Shown: positions 10,898-22,804, counted from the stretch's first letter. The stretch: 64,000 nucleotides of DNA from Vitellaria paradoxa (GCA_019916065.1 CM034238.1:35432402-35496401), one strand, 5' to 3'. The notes: generated from the sequence alone by a model not told the origin. Numbers and translations are program-made.

Positions 10898-12319
10898 ATG
10901 GGTCAGCTTCATGTTTTCTTCTTCCCAGTGATGGCTCATGGTCATATGATCCCAACTCTGGACATTGCCAAGCTCTTCGCTGCCCGCGGCGTTAAATCTA
11001 CCATGATCACCACTCCTCTCAACGCTCATTACTTCGCAAAATCAGTCGATAAAACCAAAAATTTGGGTCTTCGAATCATCAAATTCCCCACAGCTGAGGC
11101 TGGCCTGCCGGAGAGATGCGAGAATCTCGACCAACTCCCTTCCGACGACATGATCCCCAACTTCTTCCGAGCTACCACGATGTTGGAAGACGAGCTCGAA
11201 CAAGTCCTAGAAGAGTGTCGCCCCAGTTGCCTCGTCGCCGACATGTTCTTCCCCTGGGCTACCGATTTAGCCGCAAAGTTCGGGATTCCGAGGTTGGTTT
11301 TCCACGGGACTAGCTTCTTCGCGCTTTGCGCCGCCATAACTTTGGTGATGTACAAGCCTCAGAGGAATGTGTCGTCCGATGATGAACCCTTTGTTGTGCC
11401 GAACCTACCTCATGAAATCAAGTTGACGAGATTGCAATTGTCTGTTAACGATCGACAAGACACCGACAATGACTTAACCAGGATGCTGAATCGTGCCAGA
11501 GAGTCGGACAAGTTCAGCTCCGGAGTGATTGTCAATAGCTTCTACGGGCTTGAACCGGACTACGCCGATTATTACAGGAACGTTCTGGGGAGAAAGGCGT
11601 GGCACATTGGGCCGGTTTCTCTCTGCAACAGAGAGATCGAAGATAAAGCACGGAGAGGTAAGAAATCCTCCATTGACGAACAAGAGTGCTTGAAATGGCT
11701 CGATTCCCAGAAACCCAATTCGGTTATCTACGTGAGTTTTGGAAGCACTGCGAATTTCCATGCTTCTCAGCTGTACGAGATTGCAATGGGTCTTGAAGCT
11801 TCTAGGCAACAATTCATCTGGGTCGTTAGGAGAGGCAGGAACGAAGAGAAGAACGAAAATTGGTTGCCGGAGGGATTCGAGGAGAAGACGAAGGACAAAG
11901 GACTGATCATACGAGGGTGGGCTCCCCAAGTTTTGATTCTCGAACATGAAGCGGTCGGAGGTTTCGTGACCCACTGTGGGTGGAATTCGACCTTGGAAGG
12001 TGTCAGCGCCGGAGTTCCGATGGTGACTTGGCCGGTGTTTGCAGAGCAGTTCTATAACGAGAAGTTTGTGACTGAGATTCTGAAAATTGGGGTCGGGGTC
12101 GGGGTTGTTCAGTGGAATAGCAGAACTGCAACAGGAGGGATTCAGAGCGAAGCAATTGCGAAGGCGGTGAGGAGGATTATGGTGGGGGAAGAGGCAGAGG
12201 AAATGAGAAACAGAGCCACGGGATATAAAGAGATGGCAAAGAAGGCCGTTGAAGAAGGTGGGTCGTCTCACTCTGATCTAAATGCACTGATTCAAGAATT
12301 AAGTTCCCACTGTGCTTAA
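10898..12319 (+). CDS. UDP-glycosyltransferase, UGT73-type (family 1 GT)
   Basis: An intact intronless frame of 473 residues, the normal length for plant family 1 glycosyltransferases, which transfer a sugar (usually glucose from UDP-glucose) to small hydroxylated metabolites in the cytosol. Seen: an N-terminal acceptor-domain start with the catalytic His in HGHMIP (His16); the partner Asp candidate at residue 115 in [10 protein letters not shown], followed by [11 protein letters not shown]; and a complete 44-residue PSPG donor box at residues 341-384, opening WAPQ, containing HCGWNS (359-364) and closing with Gln384, which generally goes with UDP-glucose use. The [14 protein letters not shown] linker region and the MAHGHMIP start resemble the UGT73 group, which includes phenolic, flavonoid and triterpenoid glucosyltransferases. 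Substrate cannot be assigned. The ATG is preceded by an in-frame-independent A-rich context and fits the conserved [10 protein letters not shown] start. Base composition is much richer in GC than the surroundings, as expected for a real gene. No frameshift or premature stop. A second copy is predicted just beyond the right window edge. Confidence 0.93.
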   Translation: MGQLHVFFFPVMAHGHMIPTLDIAKLFAARGVKSTMITTPLNAHYFAKSVDKTKNLGLRIIKFPTAEAGLPERCENLDQLPSDDMIPNFFRATTMLEDELEQVLEECRPSCLVADMFFPWATDLAAKFGIPRLVFHGTSFFALCAAITLVMYKPQRNVSSDDEPFVVPNLPHEIKLTRLQLSVNDRQDTDNDLTRMLNRARESDKFSSGVIVNSFYGLEPDYADYYRNVLGRKAWHIGPVSLCNREIEDKARRGKKSSIDEQECLKWLDSQKPNSVIYVSFGSTANFHASQLYEIAMGLEASRQQFIWVVRRGRNEEKNENWLPEGFEEKTKDKGLIIRGWAPQVLILEHEAVGGFVTHCGWNSTLEGVSAGVPMVTWPVFAEQFYNEKFVTEILKIGVGVGVVQWNSRTATGGIQSEAIAKAVRRIMVGEEAEEMRNRATGYKEMAKKAVEEGGSSHSDLNALIQELSSHCA

Positions 12320-12985
12320 TTGAAATGCCATCAAGCTAGATCAATAAATAAATACACTTGCTTTGTATTGGTGGTTCTTGTGTACGTTTGTTCATTGGCT
12401 TTTGTTTGCAATCCTCGCAATTTGATTCAAAATAAAATATCCTTTCAAGGGAAATGTCCAATGATCCATTCACTCTCATTATTCACGTCTTTTTACGGAT
12501 CCGGGAGGGCTGAAGTTGTTTCTTAAATTTAAATTTCCGTCATTCATCTAGACTATGTTTGAAAACATTTCTTTTTTAAAATTAATTTGATTTTTAATTA
12601 AAAAATTGATTTTATTTTGTTTTGTTTTATTTGGCAAATAAGATTTTATATTTGAATCACATTTTGAATTTAGAATTCAATTGATTTGATTTAAGATAAA
12701 TACCAAATTTAACTATATTAACAGGAAAAAAAATATGGTAAATATGATATATGAGAATAAATTAATTCACTTACTTAGATAACTTAAGAAAATAGTAAAT
12801 TTTTATCAAATTCTATTGTTTTGAATTAAATTTCAAAAGATGTGAAAATATTAAAATTTAAGTTATGAAATAAAAAAATCAAATCTAACTCATAAAATTT
12901 TATTTTAAAATGAAATCAAATCCTATCAAACCTATCATTCTAAACGGAGTGTTAATGTCACGTTGATCTTACCGTTAAATATAAA
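12320..12985. other. UGT 3' flank, AT-rich
   Basis: AATAAA words at 12343-12348 and 12431-12436 are candidate polyadenylation signals for the UGT transcript, the second at a more usual distance from the stop. From about 12540 the sequence is AT-rich, with a loosely palindromic start and end (GTTTGAAAACATTTC near 12553, TAAACGGAGTGTTA near 12940) that may be an old MITE. No gene seen. Confidence 0.4.
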
Positions 12986-13153
12986 GGGCCCGTTTGGCGT
13001 GCTATAATTTGCTGAAAATATCTGAAAATCTCTATAAATCTCTGTTAACTTTATATCACATCAACTTTTTTCTCTCATTGCACGCATTACGAACTCTTCC
13101 CAAACCACAATTTATCTCAATTTATCTCATTTTTTCTTACTCCAAACAAACCC
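12986..13153 (+). mobile_element. 168-bp MITE (GGGCCCGTTTGG...CCAAACAAACCC)
   Basis: The termini are inverted repeats of about 12 bp. A second copy, in the opposite orientation, lies at 61994-62158 and matches along its length, including the conserved GATTTATAGAGATTT and TTATATCACATCAA words and their complements. The two independent positions define the element ends. Target duplication is unclear (perhaps AAA here). Confidence 0.6.
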
Positions 13154-13189
13154 AAAGAAATATATATTTTTTATTTTTTTAAAGGATAA

Positions 13190-13640
13190 ATCAGTGAAGA
13201 TAAAAACAAAATCAATAAATCCCAGCAACCCAAATTCTCTCAAAACCAGGAACACGCTAGGGAAATTGCAAGGATAGACGCTGAAAACCAGTCCCAGATT
13301 GGGTTTGGCCATGGCAAGAGAAGCTCCGGAAGTCAAGATTTGTTGCGGCTCCCTGTAGAGCCCGGCAAGAGAAGATGTAGAGGAAGGTTTTGGAGAGAGA
13401 AGGTTGAGGAAGAAGATATGGCAGAAAGCGAAGGATAGAAGCTTGGTTGAGGCACATTTTTTAAAAACTATATCTTTAAAGCTAGAGAGACTTAACTACT
13501 TGGATTGCTTTTAGATTTTAATTTCAGCTCTACCGTTAGAGAAGAAAAAGAGATGTGTTATTGGGAGAGAGAAGAAGAAGATGAGAGAGAGAGTCAAAAA
13601 GAGTAGAGTAAGGAATGTAAGAAGGGTATATACCAATGGG
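13190..13640 (-). pseudogene. Possible truncated gene: promoter plus first exon, targeting-peptide-like
   Basis: On the minus strand there is a TATATAC word near 13625-13632, then a CT-rich leader, then an ATG at 13457 opening a 66-codon frame to 13257. The frame starts MCLNQASILRFLPYLLPQ and is rich in Ser, Arg, Leu and Phe with very few acidic residues, as in mitochondrial or plastid transit peptides. Its end, CCCTAG, is followed by CGTGTTCCTGGTTTTGAGAG, which has the flavour of a plant intron start, and no further exon can be found before a MITE at 12986-13153. I do not recognise the protein. It could be a gene fragment left by rearrangement or captured by an element; a chance frame is also possible. 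Confidence 0.3.
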
Positions 13641-13683
13641 AGACAAAGAGGGGAGTGGACACAGCCATGGCTCATAGTATTCT

Positions 13684-13955
13684 GGGTTCAAGGGAGTTGC
13701 AGTGAAAAATCCACTGTAAGGACTGCAGTGGAAAGATGAACGGTTGAGATTTTTTTACCCTTTAATTACATGTGATCTTTGACATTCCGTATTAATTGTA
13801 TTCCAATCATATTTTTTAAACTTTTATTTTTATTTTGAAAATAAATTGGATTAAAACAAATTGGAACCATCGGATTAAATACAAAGAAATCTCAACCGTT
13901 CATCTTTCCACTGCAGCCCCTGTAGTGGATTTTTCATTGCAGCCCCCTTGAACCC
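13684..13955. mobile_element. Mutator-like MITE with long TIRs and 9-bp target duplication
   Basis: A 272-bp element with terminal inverted repeats of about 72 bp: the left arm starts GGGTTCAAGGGAGTTGCAGT and the complement of the right arm starts GGGTTCAAGGGGGCTGCAAT. The arms remain nearly matched through AGATGAACGGTTGAGATTT. It is flanked by a perfect 9-bp direct repeat TAGTATTCT (13675-13683 and 13956-13964). Long arms plus a 9-bp duplication identify a non-autonomous Mutator-like element. No open frame. Confidence 0.85.
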
Positions 13956-13964
13956 TAGTATTCT

Positions 13965-15430
13965 TTTCTTTTATTTTCTCTGTCATATCTTTCTGCCATT
14001 AACAAAATATTAAGATGTAAAAACAAATCCAAGTTGGTCTAGGAGGGTGTGTTCTTGGTTTTGAGAAGGTTTGGGTTGTTGACTTTTACTAATTTTGTTT
14101 TTAACTTTATTGTTTACCTTTTAAAAAAAATAAAAAAAATATGTTTCTAAATTGAAAGGCCAAATCGACTTGATATTAAATGAACGGCTTAGATGTAAAT
14201 TTAGAAACTTAAACTTCAAAAGTAACTTCTGACCCCTATCCCTTTTGAGGGTGTGAAAAGTTTGAGGTGAAATATATTTAGTATTATTTTATTTTAATTT
14301 ATTTTAAGATATTATTTCTACTATCTAATTTTATTTAGAATTTTAATTTTTTTTTGAAAAGTCAGAATTTTAAATTTAATTATGTTAGTGATTGGAGTTT
14401 ATGCATCGACATGTTTAAATTTAGGATAAATAATGAAAATCTTTTCTTAAAATTAACCTAAATAGAAGAATCTCCTCTAACATTTAATTTTGCAATTAAC
14501 TCTCTCATTTTAAAATTTTTGTAACTAAGTTCTTCTGTTAATTAAGTTGTCAAGTGATAAGGAAAAATGATTTGGTCACTCAAAATTTCAAATAAAATTT
14601 TTACATATTTGCCCATTCCATTGCTTTATGAAGAACAAAATAGTATTAATTAATGAAAATTACAATTCAAAAATGTAAAAAAATATTAACTAATATTAAA
14701 TATAAGAATTAGTTACTACTAAAATAATATGACTTGCAATTAATTTAAAAACCTTAATATAAGAACCATAAAATGCCCATCAAGCCCATCAAAATAGTAT
14801 TTTTGTTCTTTATTTGCGAAGGATATATAGACTTTTCTTAACAATATTAGCAGAATTGAAAGTCTCTTCACTTTGAATTTGACTGCTTTGTTAAATAGTT
14901 TATTCTAGGTTACGTTTACACTTCTTTCTATGATGAGATAGCTTGTCTGAATGAAATAAAGTATTGAAAAGAGATGCCATAGGTGATTGAGCAGTCTTAC
15001 TTCTTACCCTAGTAAAGGGGATGATCCAAGGTAAGAAAGAATGTACATTTTTCTTTTCGGCTCAAGAGGTTTAGCAAGGGCTACTTCTACTTCTAATGAT
15101 GAGGCTTTATCAAAGTTGAGGTCAAATTTAAGGCCCGCTTGTTTGAATTGACTGAATCTGAATGAGAGCATGGAGTATGTAAGTGTTTTGATCCTAGATC
15201 CAGGTCTCATGCCTCCCTTACAAGCTTTTCATTTTTTCCCTGAGCCCACCTTCATCCCTTGCTTCATTAAAAGTGCTTTCCTTTGAGACTTTTTGACTCA
15301 TAGGAGCATAGAGTTGTTAGAGTTATGCCTCATTTTAACTCACAAGAATACATAGAAGGCTGGGAGTGTAGGGAGTTTTCCCCATATTACAATATAGCTA
15401 GTATAACAACTCACTGGAAATGCGACTAGG
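13965..15430. other. AT-rich spacer, no supported gene
   Basis: Sequence up to about 14880 is AT-rich and featureless to me. 14880-15430 has more balanced composition and may be repeat-derived, but no termini or coding motifs were found. The minus-strand frame at 15004-15210 has no recognisable domain. Confidence 0.35.
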
Positions 15431-15432
15431 AG

Positions 15433-16042
15433 TTGTTGGAAAAAGTTGAGAAGTCTACAAGTGAAAAGTAAGTTTGTTGAATGCTTGCTAGATGGTCACT
15501 GGATGCCCACTTAGAAAAAAGAGAGAGCATTGCATTGCTGCAAGGAGCTCGCTAGGAAGGCCACTGACAAGGTCGGTGGCTTCCCTTGAAAATGCAAGGG
15601 CTTCGCATTGTGGTTGTTTATCTCATTGGGAACCTTGTCCCACCAAGTGGTGCATCTAGTTTTAATTCTAGGTTATTTTTAGTCTAGCTTTGATCAGGTT
15701 TCTTTCTCCCATATATAGGACTTATTATACATCAACTAATTTTAGTTTAGGGTTTCTAAAGGTTAGGATTGAGAGAAAAACTACGAACAAAGTGATAAGA
15801 TTATCTAAGGGTTTCTTAAGAATCTTTCATCTTTCTTTTATAATTTCTTAATCTATTATTGGAGTCTCTATAGGAAAAATACAAATCTTACTATGTTTGT
15901 GAACGTAGATAAATTACCGAACCACATACTGTTGTTCTTTCACTATGTGTTTTTCTTTTTGTGTTTGTCTATGTGTTTGTCATTATTTGCTACTATATTG
16001 TATGAAGGCGATCCAGTATTTCATACAACATGAGGTGATTAA
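15433..16042 (+). mobile_element. Probable copia-like LTR (solo or fragment)
   Basis: It begins TGTTGGAAAAAGTTGAGAAG, a start common in plant Ty1/copia LTRs. It has a TATA-like CATATATAGGAC at about 15710 and then a T/G-rich stretch (about 15930-16000) like a copia R/U5 region, and it ends near CATACAACA. No matching target duplication was found and no second LTR or primer-binding site follows. The right block of the segmental duplication starts immediately after it. Confidence 0.35.
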
Positions 16043-17464
16043 ATTGGATTTGGAATAGAATATTCCTAACATAATCTTACCTAATTTCTCGATTTTGTAA
16101 TATTAGGAAAGTCACAATTGTTCATAGTATTTTCTAATTATTAAAAATCAATTGATTTTTATTGAAGATTATACTTTTTCTAGTGTATTTAAAAAAAAAA
16201 AAAATTAAGGATCACATTATAAGGGAAGAAGAAATCGAACTAGGGAACAAAAATAACTGCATAGATTTAAAGTTATGCTTATAACTACTTGGCTAGTTGG
16301 CTTTGATTTTTACCCTTGTTTTTAAATTCTTTCATTTTATTTTCCAAAATTTCCATTGGCTTGCCATCAGTTGTAATGACCTAAATGTTTTAATTAAAGT
16401 TAATTTATAATTTTGGATGTGAGTATGATGGGATCAAAGGATAAATGTGATTAATTTAATGAAATAACAAGCTTAATTGGGTTGAATTTGGAAGTTTGGG
16501 GCCCAAAATACATCATTTTGCATTTTAGACCAAGGAAAAGGGGGCCCGGCTGCGCAGGCTTGAGCCTTGGGGCACATATGAGTAAGAGTCTAATAAAATG
16601 ATGTGTGGCTTTGTGTTTCACTCTATCGCGCATCACTTGATCATCACTTCAACTATGGGCTAAAGAAGGGAGAGTACAGAGGGAGGGGAGGAGGCTTGTC
16701 TGCCTTCCTCCCAAAGGTTCATTATGTATGTATATGTCACTATGTGTGTGTGTTTGTGCTGTTGGTTTCAGACAAAAGGATAACTGAGAATGAGAACTTA
16801 ATAATGATTAGTAGGTGTATGAAGCCTTAACAGGTTTCAAATTAGCTTTGCAATCATGCAATTAGAGATATTGAACCTGTTCATGTGATTATTTTGATGA
16901 TATGATTAACCATTTGAGCGTGCACAATTTTGAAGTTTTTTGAACTTTACCGGTGAAGTCACTAGTCTTTGTTCTTCTTCGTTTTATCACTTGAGGTAGG
17001 GATTTAATACATTTCATTTACATATACGATGTGTAGAAGATGTTAGGATAATGTTTAGATATTCATTTTAAGTTTTGAACACTTTTTGTGGGAGATTATA
17101 CAACTTATATATGTGAATATACATATATATATATATATATGCCTGTGAGAAAGATAACAAATGTAATCTTATAATTGATCCATGATTGTTAAAACTATAA
17201 ATTGATCATATCATTGAGTTCATATAAGCTTTGTTATTTCATCTAAAATAAGAAATTTTAAGACAATAGCCTTAAAATGAATCAATCTGAAGATTAAATT
17301 GTGAACTTGTGAAGAGTCGGAAACAGAGCATGACTTGGGAAGCACACTACTACAAGCCTAATGGGCTGAGCGCACGGGCTTGGGACCCCATTCACATGCC
17401 CCTGGTCTTGAACCCCATATTTGACTCATTTTAAATGATAAATATGTTTTTGATCCAATCTTTG

Positions 17465-19049
17465 TGTTATCCCAAATAGCAACACTAAAGGGGGGTGAAT
17501 AGGGTTGCTTAAAAATTTTGCAAATAAAAATTTCAACCCTAAAACAAATATGTCAAGATGAATATGAAATGCACCAAAAAATTATTCAATATTTGTGAGT
17601 GAAGAGTGAGTGCTAGTGTTTGCAACAAATATAAAGAGAAGGGAAGAGAAGCAAACACAATTGATTTATAGTGGTTCGGCTTCAATGTTGCCTACGTCCA
17701 CTCCCCAAGGCCTTCCTTGAGATTTCTCCACTATTTTTTGAAGAGTTTATTATACACTAGCTTCCCAAGGTGTTAGAAACCTTTCCCAAGTGATTTTATC
17801 CCCAAATCACTCACACAAGTCTCTCTCAAAGAAAGTATCTTGTTTTGGTTCTAACACATGAACCAAAACCAACAAGAGCTCACCCAACTCTCACAAATTA
17901 AAAGGGATTTAAATTTCCCTTTCTTACAACAACAATGATGAGTTTAAAACTCAATCAAATAAAAAAGAAACTCTCACAAGTTGAATATGAAAGATGAAGC
18001 ACAAGTGTGAGAAGAAATCACTTTATGTTTGCAAAGTTATGGAATTTCTTGTATCTCTTTGTAAGCACTTCTTTCTTGCCTTCTTCTTCTTCTTGAATCT
18101 GAGTTTGAGGCTCTATTTATAGATGAAAATCTCTAAATGGCCGTTACTAAGTGAAAAGACACTTTTGCCCTTGAAAGAAATTGAATTTCCTTGCTTCCAA
18201 TGCTGTCTTTCAGATTCAGATTTTCTGAGATATATTTGTGACCGTTTTTCACGCTCATAACGTTCAAATCTAACATTGTCTCAGAGTAAATACTTTGTAG
18301 ATATATAAGTCAGCTATCACATGTCAAATTTTGAGCTTCATCCAATGGTTAGATAGTCAGATATGGCTTCTGAACCGAGACCAGATTCTGATAGCTTTTT
18401 CTGACATTCTGAATCTGTGTTTACCGTTTAAGCTTCCGTTTCACTATGATAATTTTAGAATTAGAATAAACTTAAACTACAAAAAGTGTAGCTTTTTGAG
18501 TCTTCTTTTCACACACCAAAAATCAGAATTTTTAAAGCTGTAGAGTATGAGTTATGTCTCAAAAACTAAGACTAGCTCCAGAATCCAGAATTAAAAACCT
18601 TTCTGTAATGACTAATATTCCAACTCATGTTTTGATATCTTAACGTCAGATCCACAAAAATTTCCCTTCGGTAAAGTTGTAGATATAGAAGTCTAGTTTA
18701 CTATATTAAAATTTCATAATAATTGAACCGTTGGATCTTAACATATCATCTATATACTGATATATGTCTGGTTTATCTGTTTACCCTAGTTAACCTCTAG
18801 TTCAAATTTTCATTTTACTTTGATTTCTATTACTCCCAACTCTAAAATTCCTTTATTCCATCATCCAAATTATGTGAAAATATCTAAAAAATAATATCAA
18901 TCTCTTCCAACTCTATTATCTTCAATCTATCAAATGAATTGTAACATTTCTTACAATGTCTATTTAAAAATTTATTGTGAAAATTTAATTCAATGTTTGT
19001 TATCATCAAAATCAATTATAAAACTAACTTTATAAATCTTGGGCCAACA
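17465..19049. mobile_element. Solo LTR, 1585 bp, nested in family X copy 3
   Basis: Ends are TGTTATCCCAAATAG and TTGGGCCAACA, close to inverted repeats, flanked by a perfect 5-bp target duplication CTTTG (17460-17464 and 19050-19054). It contains the GGGGGGTGAATAGGG word near the start and GATTTATAGTGGTTCGGC near 17662, both of a kind frequent in plant LTR sequences. No primer-binding site or coding region adjoins it, so it is called a solo LTR. Superfamily is not certain; copia is my preference. The frame at 18331-18543 is not a gene. Confidence 0.7.
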
Positions 19050-19272
19050 CTTTGATTACAAAAGATTTTAAAAAGTGTTTTATTAAAATAAAGGATGTTT
19101 TAACTATATAAATGAGTTGAGAAATATGATTTGAGTATTTGGTAAAATATCATTGGTAAAGGAAAGTTGTTTATGTTAAGTTATGTTACTATTGAAAGAT
19201 ATGATGATTCAAGCATGTTATTATTTATGATGAGTCATTAAGGATAATGGTTATGATGAAATTAGTAATTAA

Positions 19273-19505
19273 TTTTTTTTTGCTAAGTAAAAAATTTTGA
19301 TTAATTAAAAAACAAATTTACAACAAAACCAGGGCATACCCTGTGACAACAAACTAATAATGTGACATAAACCACATTACCATGAACAAGTCACAAAAGA
19401 CTAGCCCAAGAACAACAAAACAACATGACTAAACAGATCAAAATAGAACAAAACTGGCAAACTTATAGCAAAGAAAATACTCAAAGATCTATGTAACGCA
19501 TACTT
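19273..19505 (-). mobile_element. Possible 5'-truncated LINE tail
   Basis: On the minus strand this ends in TTACTTAGCAAAAAAAAA, preceded by GGGTATGCCCTGGTTTTGT-like sequence, an arrangement I associate with 3' ends of plant L1-type LINEs. It interrupts the family X alignment between copies 1, 2 and 3. A run of about 15 A on the right (19505-19520) muddles the other boundary. No target duplication was resolved. Confidence 0.4.
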
Positions 19506-21064
19506 AAAAAAAAAAAAAAAAGAGTTAAGAATGAGATATGATGTTGAAAATGGAAAAAAGATAAATGAAATGTAATATTGTGATTGTGAGGTTGGTGGAT
19601 ACTGAAAAATAGGAAGGGTACAGAAACTATCCTTGGGTTGAAAGACTCAAAACCTACAAAATGGTTGCTTATCATGCCAATAGGTTAGTAGCCTACATCA
19701 CAACATTTATTCTGGTATATCGTAACTGTTAGATTTTGATCTATAAATGACGATGTTAATGATGATTTGGATCAACGTGGCTCATGATCCCAGGATCACA
19801 AATGACGATGTTACAGTTGATTGTTTTCATTGGGTATTGACCCATAAAAACGGTGTTAGTGGTATCCAACCCATAACTGTGATATGATGACATGAAAATG
19901 GTAAAGAGATAAATAAAAGATAATAAATAAATAACTAATTATTGACATTGATTGTTAGTTATTGACATGGATTAATGACATACGATTATTGGATATTAAT
20001 TTTATGATGGTTATCTATTGTTCAACTATTACTGCATATTATATATATTTTTATCGTAATAGCCTGAATTTTGTTTATTTGCTTAAGTGTGGTTGTAATA
20101 TTTATTATAATAAAAAAATCTAGAAAATTGAGGATTTGAAAATTTTTGGAAGATAAAATTAGTTGGAAAGATTTTTGGATTTAATTTCACACTGTATGAG
20201 AGTTTAATGAAAAAAATTTCTAAACTTTTATCCAAACAATTCCTAGCCCAATTACCTATTTGGTTCAACCCAAGCCCATTAACCTATGGGTCAACCCTTT
20301 CTTTGACTCACTTCAACTCACTTTATCACTCACTGAGTTGACTCATGAATAGTAGCTCTAAATCATTTCTCGGCAAACTTCATTTTCTATCTATCCTTTC
20401 TTCCATACATCTCTCACAATCTCTCAAATTATTTAGTTTATTAGTAAAAAAGAAGACCCTACATTGATGACTTTAAAGCATTTCTTTTAAATTATTTAGC
20501 AAGCATGATTTAAAGACTTAAAGCATCTTTTAAATAATTTGTTTAATTAGTCAAAAAGCTAGCATGATTCCTAGATCATGCCACCCATCTCCATCCATCC
20601 TCCAATACCTCTCTTAAATTATATGGTTAGATAGTCAAAAAGCAAAGCATGATTCTTGGATCATGCTACCTATTATATATGCATGATTCTACCTTAGTGA
20701 CTTTGAAACATGGGGAGTGGAGGTTATTTTCTCCACCGATACTTTCTCTACACTCCTAAGACTTCCTATAAATTTGTGTGCCTTCAAAGAGAAAAAAAAA
20801 TAAGAAAAAAAAATCATTATTTAGTGTGGTTGGAAATTCGGTGTTGCTTGGAGGAAGAAGAAAGGCTTGGAACTTTTCAATTGGGTAGTGTTCAAAGCTC
20901 AACTCCTTTTTCCTTCTCAGACTTGGTCACCAATATCTTCATTAAGGTAGGATGACGAACCTTCTAAAATGTATTTGATACCTTCAATTTGAAGCTGAAA
21001 CATTTTTTACATTTGAAGTATGAAACTTGATTGTGATAAAAAAATACTCGCATATTGGGGGTAG

Positions 21065-22576
21065 TGATTACACTTGAAAAGTGTAATTACACACTCCCTA
21101 ACTCAACACTTATTCATGCATTAAAATAAGTAAAGTTGAAGTTTTAGTGTTATTGTGTTACTTATACTTTTATTATTTTATTTGGTGGAAAAAGGGCAAG
21201 GATGTCGAAGTTTATAGCTATGGAGAGGGCCAAGAAGATAAAGAAAAAGTCATGGTTCGAACCTCATCTTCAATGGAAAAGACTAGCCCAAAGACCCAAC
21301 CAAGAGAAGGAAAGAAAGCAATGAAGGAAAAACTAAACGGTCCCCACCGTCACCCAGACGGTCGGGACCACAGAAAGTACAAATCTTCAGATGGTCCCGA
21401 CCCCCTTTCCAGACGGTCGGGACCACCCGTGATTTACAATAGCCGCGTGAAAGCTCCTCTTCTAGGGTTTTCTTGCATCTCTATAAGGACCCATTGCACG
21501 GCCAAGGAAGGAGGAAGCCCCTTTTGATTTTGCACCTTCAATTGAGCGTTAGAATAGAATTTTGAGAGTTTTTAGATTAGTTTTTTTTTAAACTTGGATG
21601 CGTGGATTCATGGTTTTCGTTGGAGCTTTCATAGTTGTCTTTGTAGTGATTCTTCACCTCGTCTTTTATATTCGCTTTATATTGTAAGTTGCACTTTAAT
21701 CTATTTCGTTTTATTTCGATTTTTTTCGTAATATCATGTTTTGCTTGTTTTAATTCTCTTTTCGTATGATTGAATGCTATTATATTGTTTTTAAGATGCT
21801 TAAAGTAGTCGTAGCGTAAAACCCTAGTTCTTGATTCAACGAATCAAGAATGGGTAGTTCACGAAAAACCTTAAGGTGTTAGTAGACCCTTCGCATGGGT
21901 TGTGAGAGCTCATGCGTAAGGATCTACCGTGTTAAAATCTATTTTCAACTTGTTTCGAAAACATTCAAAATCGAAAATCTTTAACCATACTCGTTTGAAG
22001 TCACTGGTATGGGTTCTCAAATATAACCGTTTACATACTTTTGAATAAGGTTAAAAATAGGTTTCGAATTCATTTCTAGTTTCGTTTGTTTGAAAAACTT
22101 TTGGAAACAAAGGTCTTTAACCATATCCGCTTGAGATCACTGGTACTGACCTTTGATTACAATATTCTTAACACTTTTCGAATTAAACCCTAATCTAGTT
22201 TTGAATAAAAACATCCCAAGGTAAAGTAGTGAACTACCCGGACTTGAAAGTTGGATCAAGAACCTTTTTAGTATCGTGCTTGTTATTTAATTTAATTTAT
22301 GAGTTGATTTATTCACTTTAAAATTTAGTGTAGATGCTTTGTTTGCACTTTAAATTTAAATTGAATTTCTTTCATTTAGAATCGAAAACAAAAGTTTGAG
22401 TTGCTAAAAAATTAGTTTAAATTAATTTAGGTTCACCTACTAATCAAGAGAACAAGTCTAGAGCTTTTAACAAAGCCCTCCCTGTGGATTCGACCTCGGA
22501 CTCACCGAGTTTTAAAACTACGACTGCCCTCTTGCACTTGAGAGGTAGAACCCGAAACACAATTTAGGGTCGGTCA
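21065..22576 (+). repeat. TR-GAG-1 5' LTR
   Basis: It starts TGATTACACTTG and ends GGGTCGGTCA (TGA...TCA ends). The first 23 bases hold a perfect hairpin with 9-base arms ATTACACTT and AAGTGTAAT around GAA. The promoter region has four GGTC-centred repeats (about 21339-21425) and a TATA box CTATAAG at 21481-21487. A 126-codon frame at 21147-21527 overlies these signals and is not considered a gene. Confidence 0.85.
21481..21487 (+). promoter_or_regulatory. Probable TATA box of TR-GAG-1
   Basis: CTATAAGG in the 5' LTR, matched by TTTATAAGG at about 27269 in the 3' LTR and by a TATATAAAA form at the equivalent place in TR-GAG-2. Position about 415 bases into the LTR fits a U3/R boundary shortly downstream. 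Confidence 0.5.
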
Positions 22577-22582
22577 AGTTTT

Positions 22583-22600
22583 TGGCACTGTTGCCGGGGA
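22583..22600 (+). promoter_or_regulatory. TR-GAG-1 primer-binding site (tRNA-Asp)
   Basis: TGGCACTGTTGCCGGGGA, six bases after the LTR. It differs from the exact complement of the plant tRNA-Asp 3' end at two positions, both G-to-A or C-to-T changes at CpG sites, as expected from methylation-driven decay. TR-GAG-2 keeps the perfect 18-base site. Confidence 0.8.
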
Positions 22601-22804
22601 GGGCAACTAAGCGCTAGACTTGGGAGTTAAAAGAGAGTTCACTTGAGAAATTGGGTAAGTTTTTTTTTCTCCATCTCTTTATTAGTAGTTTTCTTTCTTT
22701 TGCATATCATATAACCTAGTTTGCATGCTAGTTAACTTAGGTTGCATTTTAGTGTAGTTTTTCTCTTTCTTATTTTATTTTCATTTTATTTTCTGATCTT
22801 AGAC

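Noticed and set aside
11474..12271. 265-residue minus-strand frame
   Set aside because: It is the antisense shadow of the UGT coding sequence and has no recognisable domain. The same holds for the frames at 11029-11355 and 10841-11029.
15004..15210. 68-residue minus-strand frame
   Set aside because: No domain, no conserved copy and no gene-like context; probably chance in a repeat-derived stretch.
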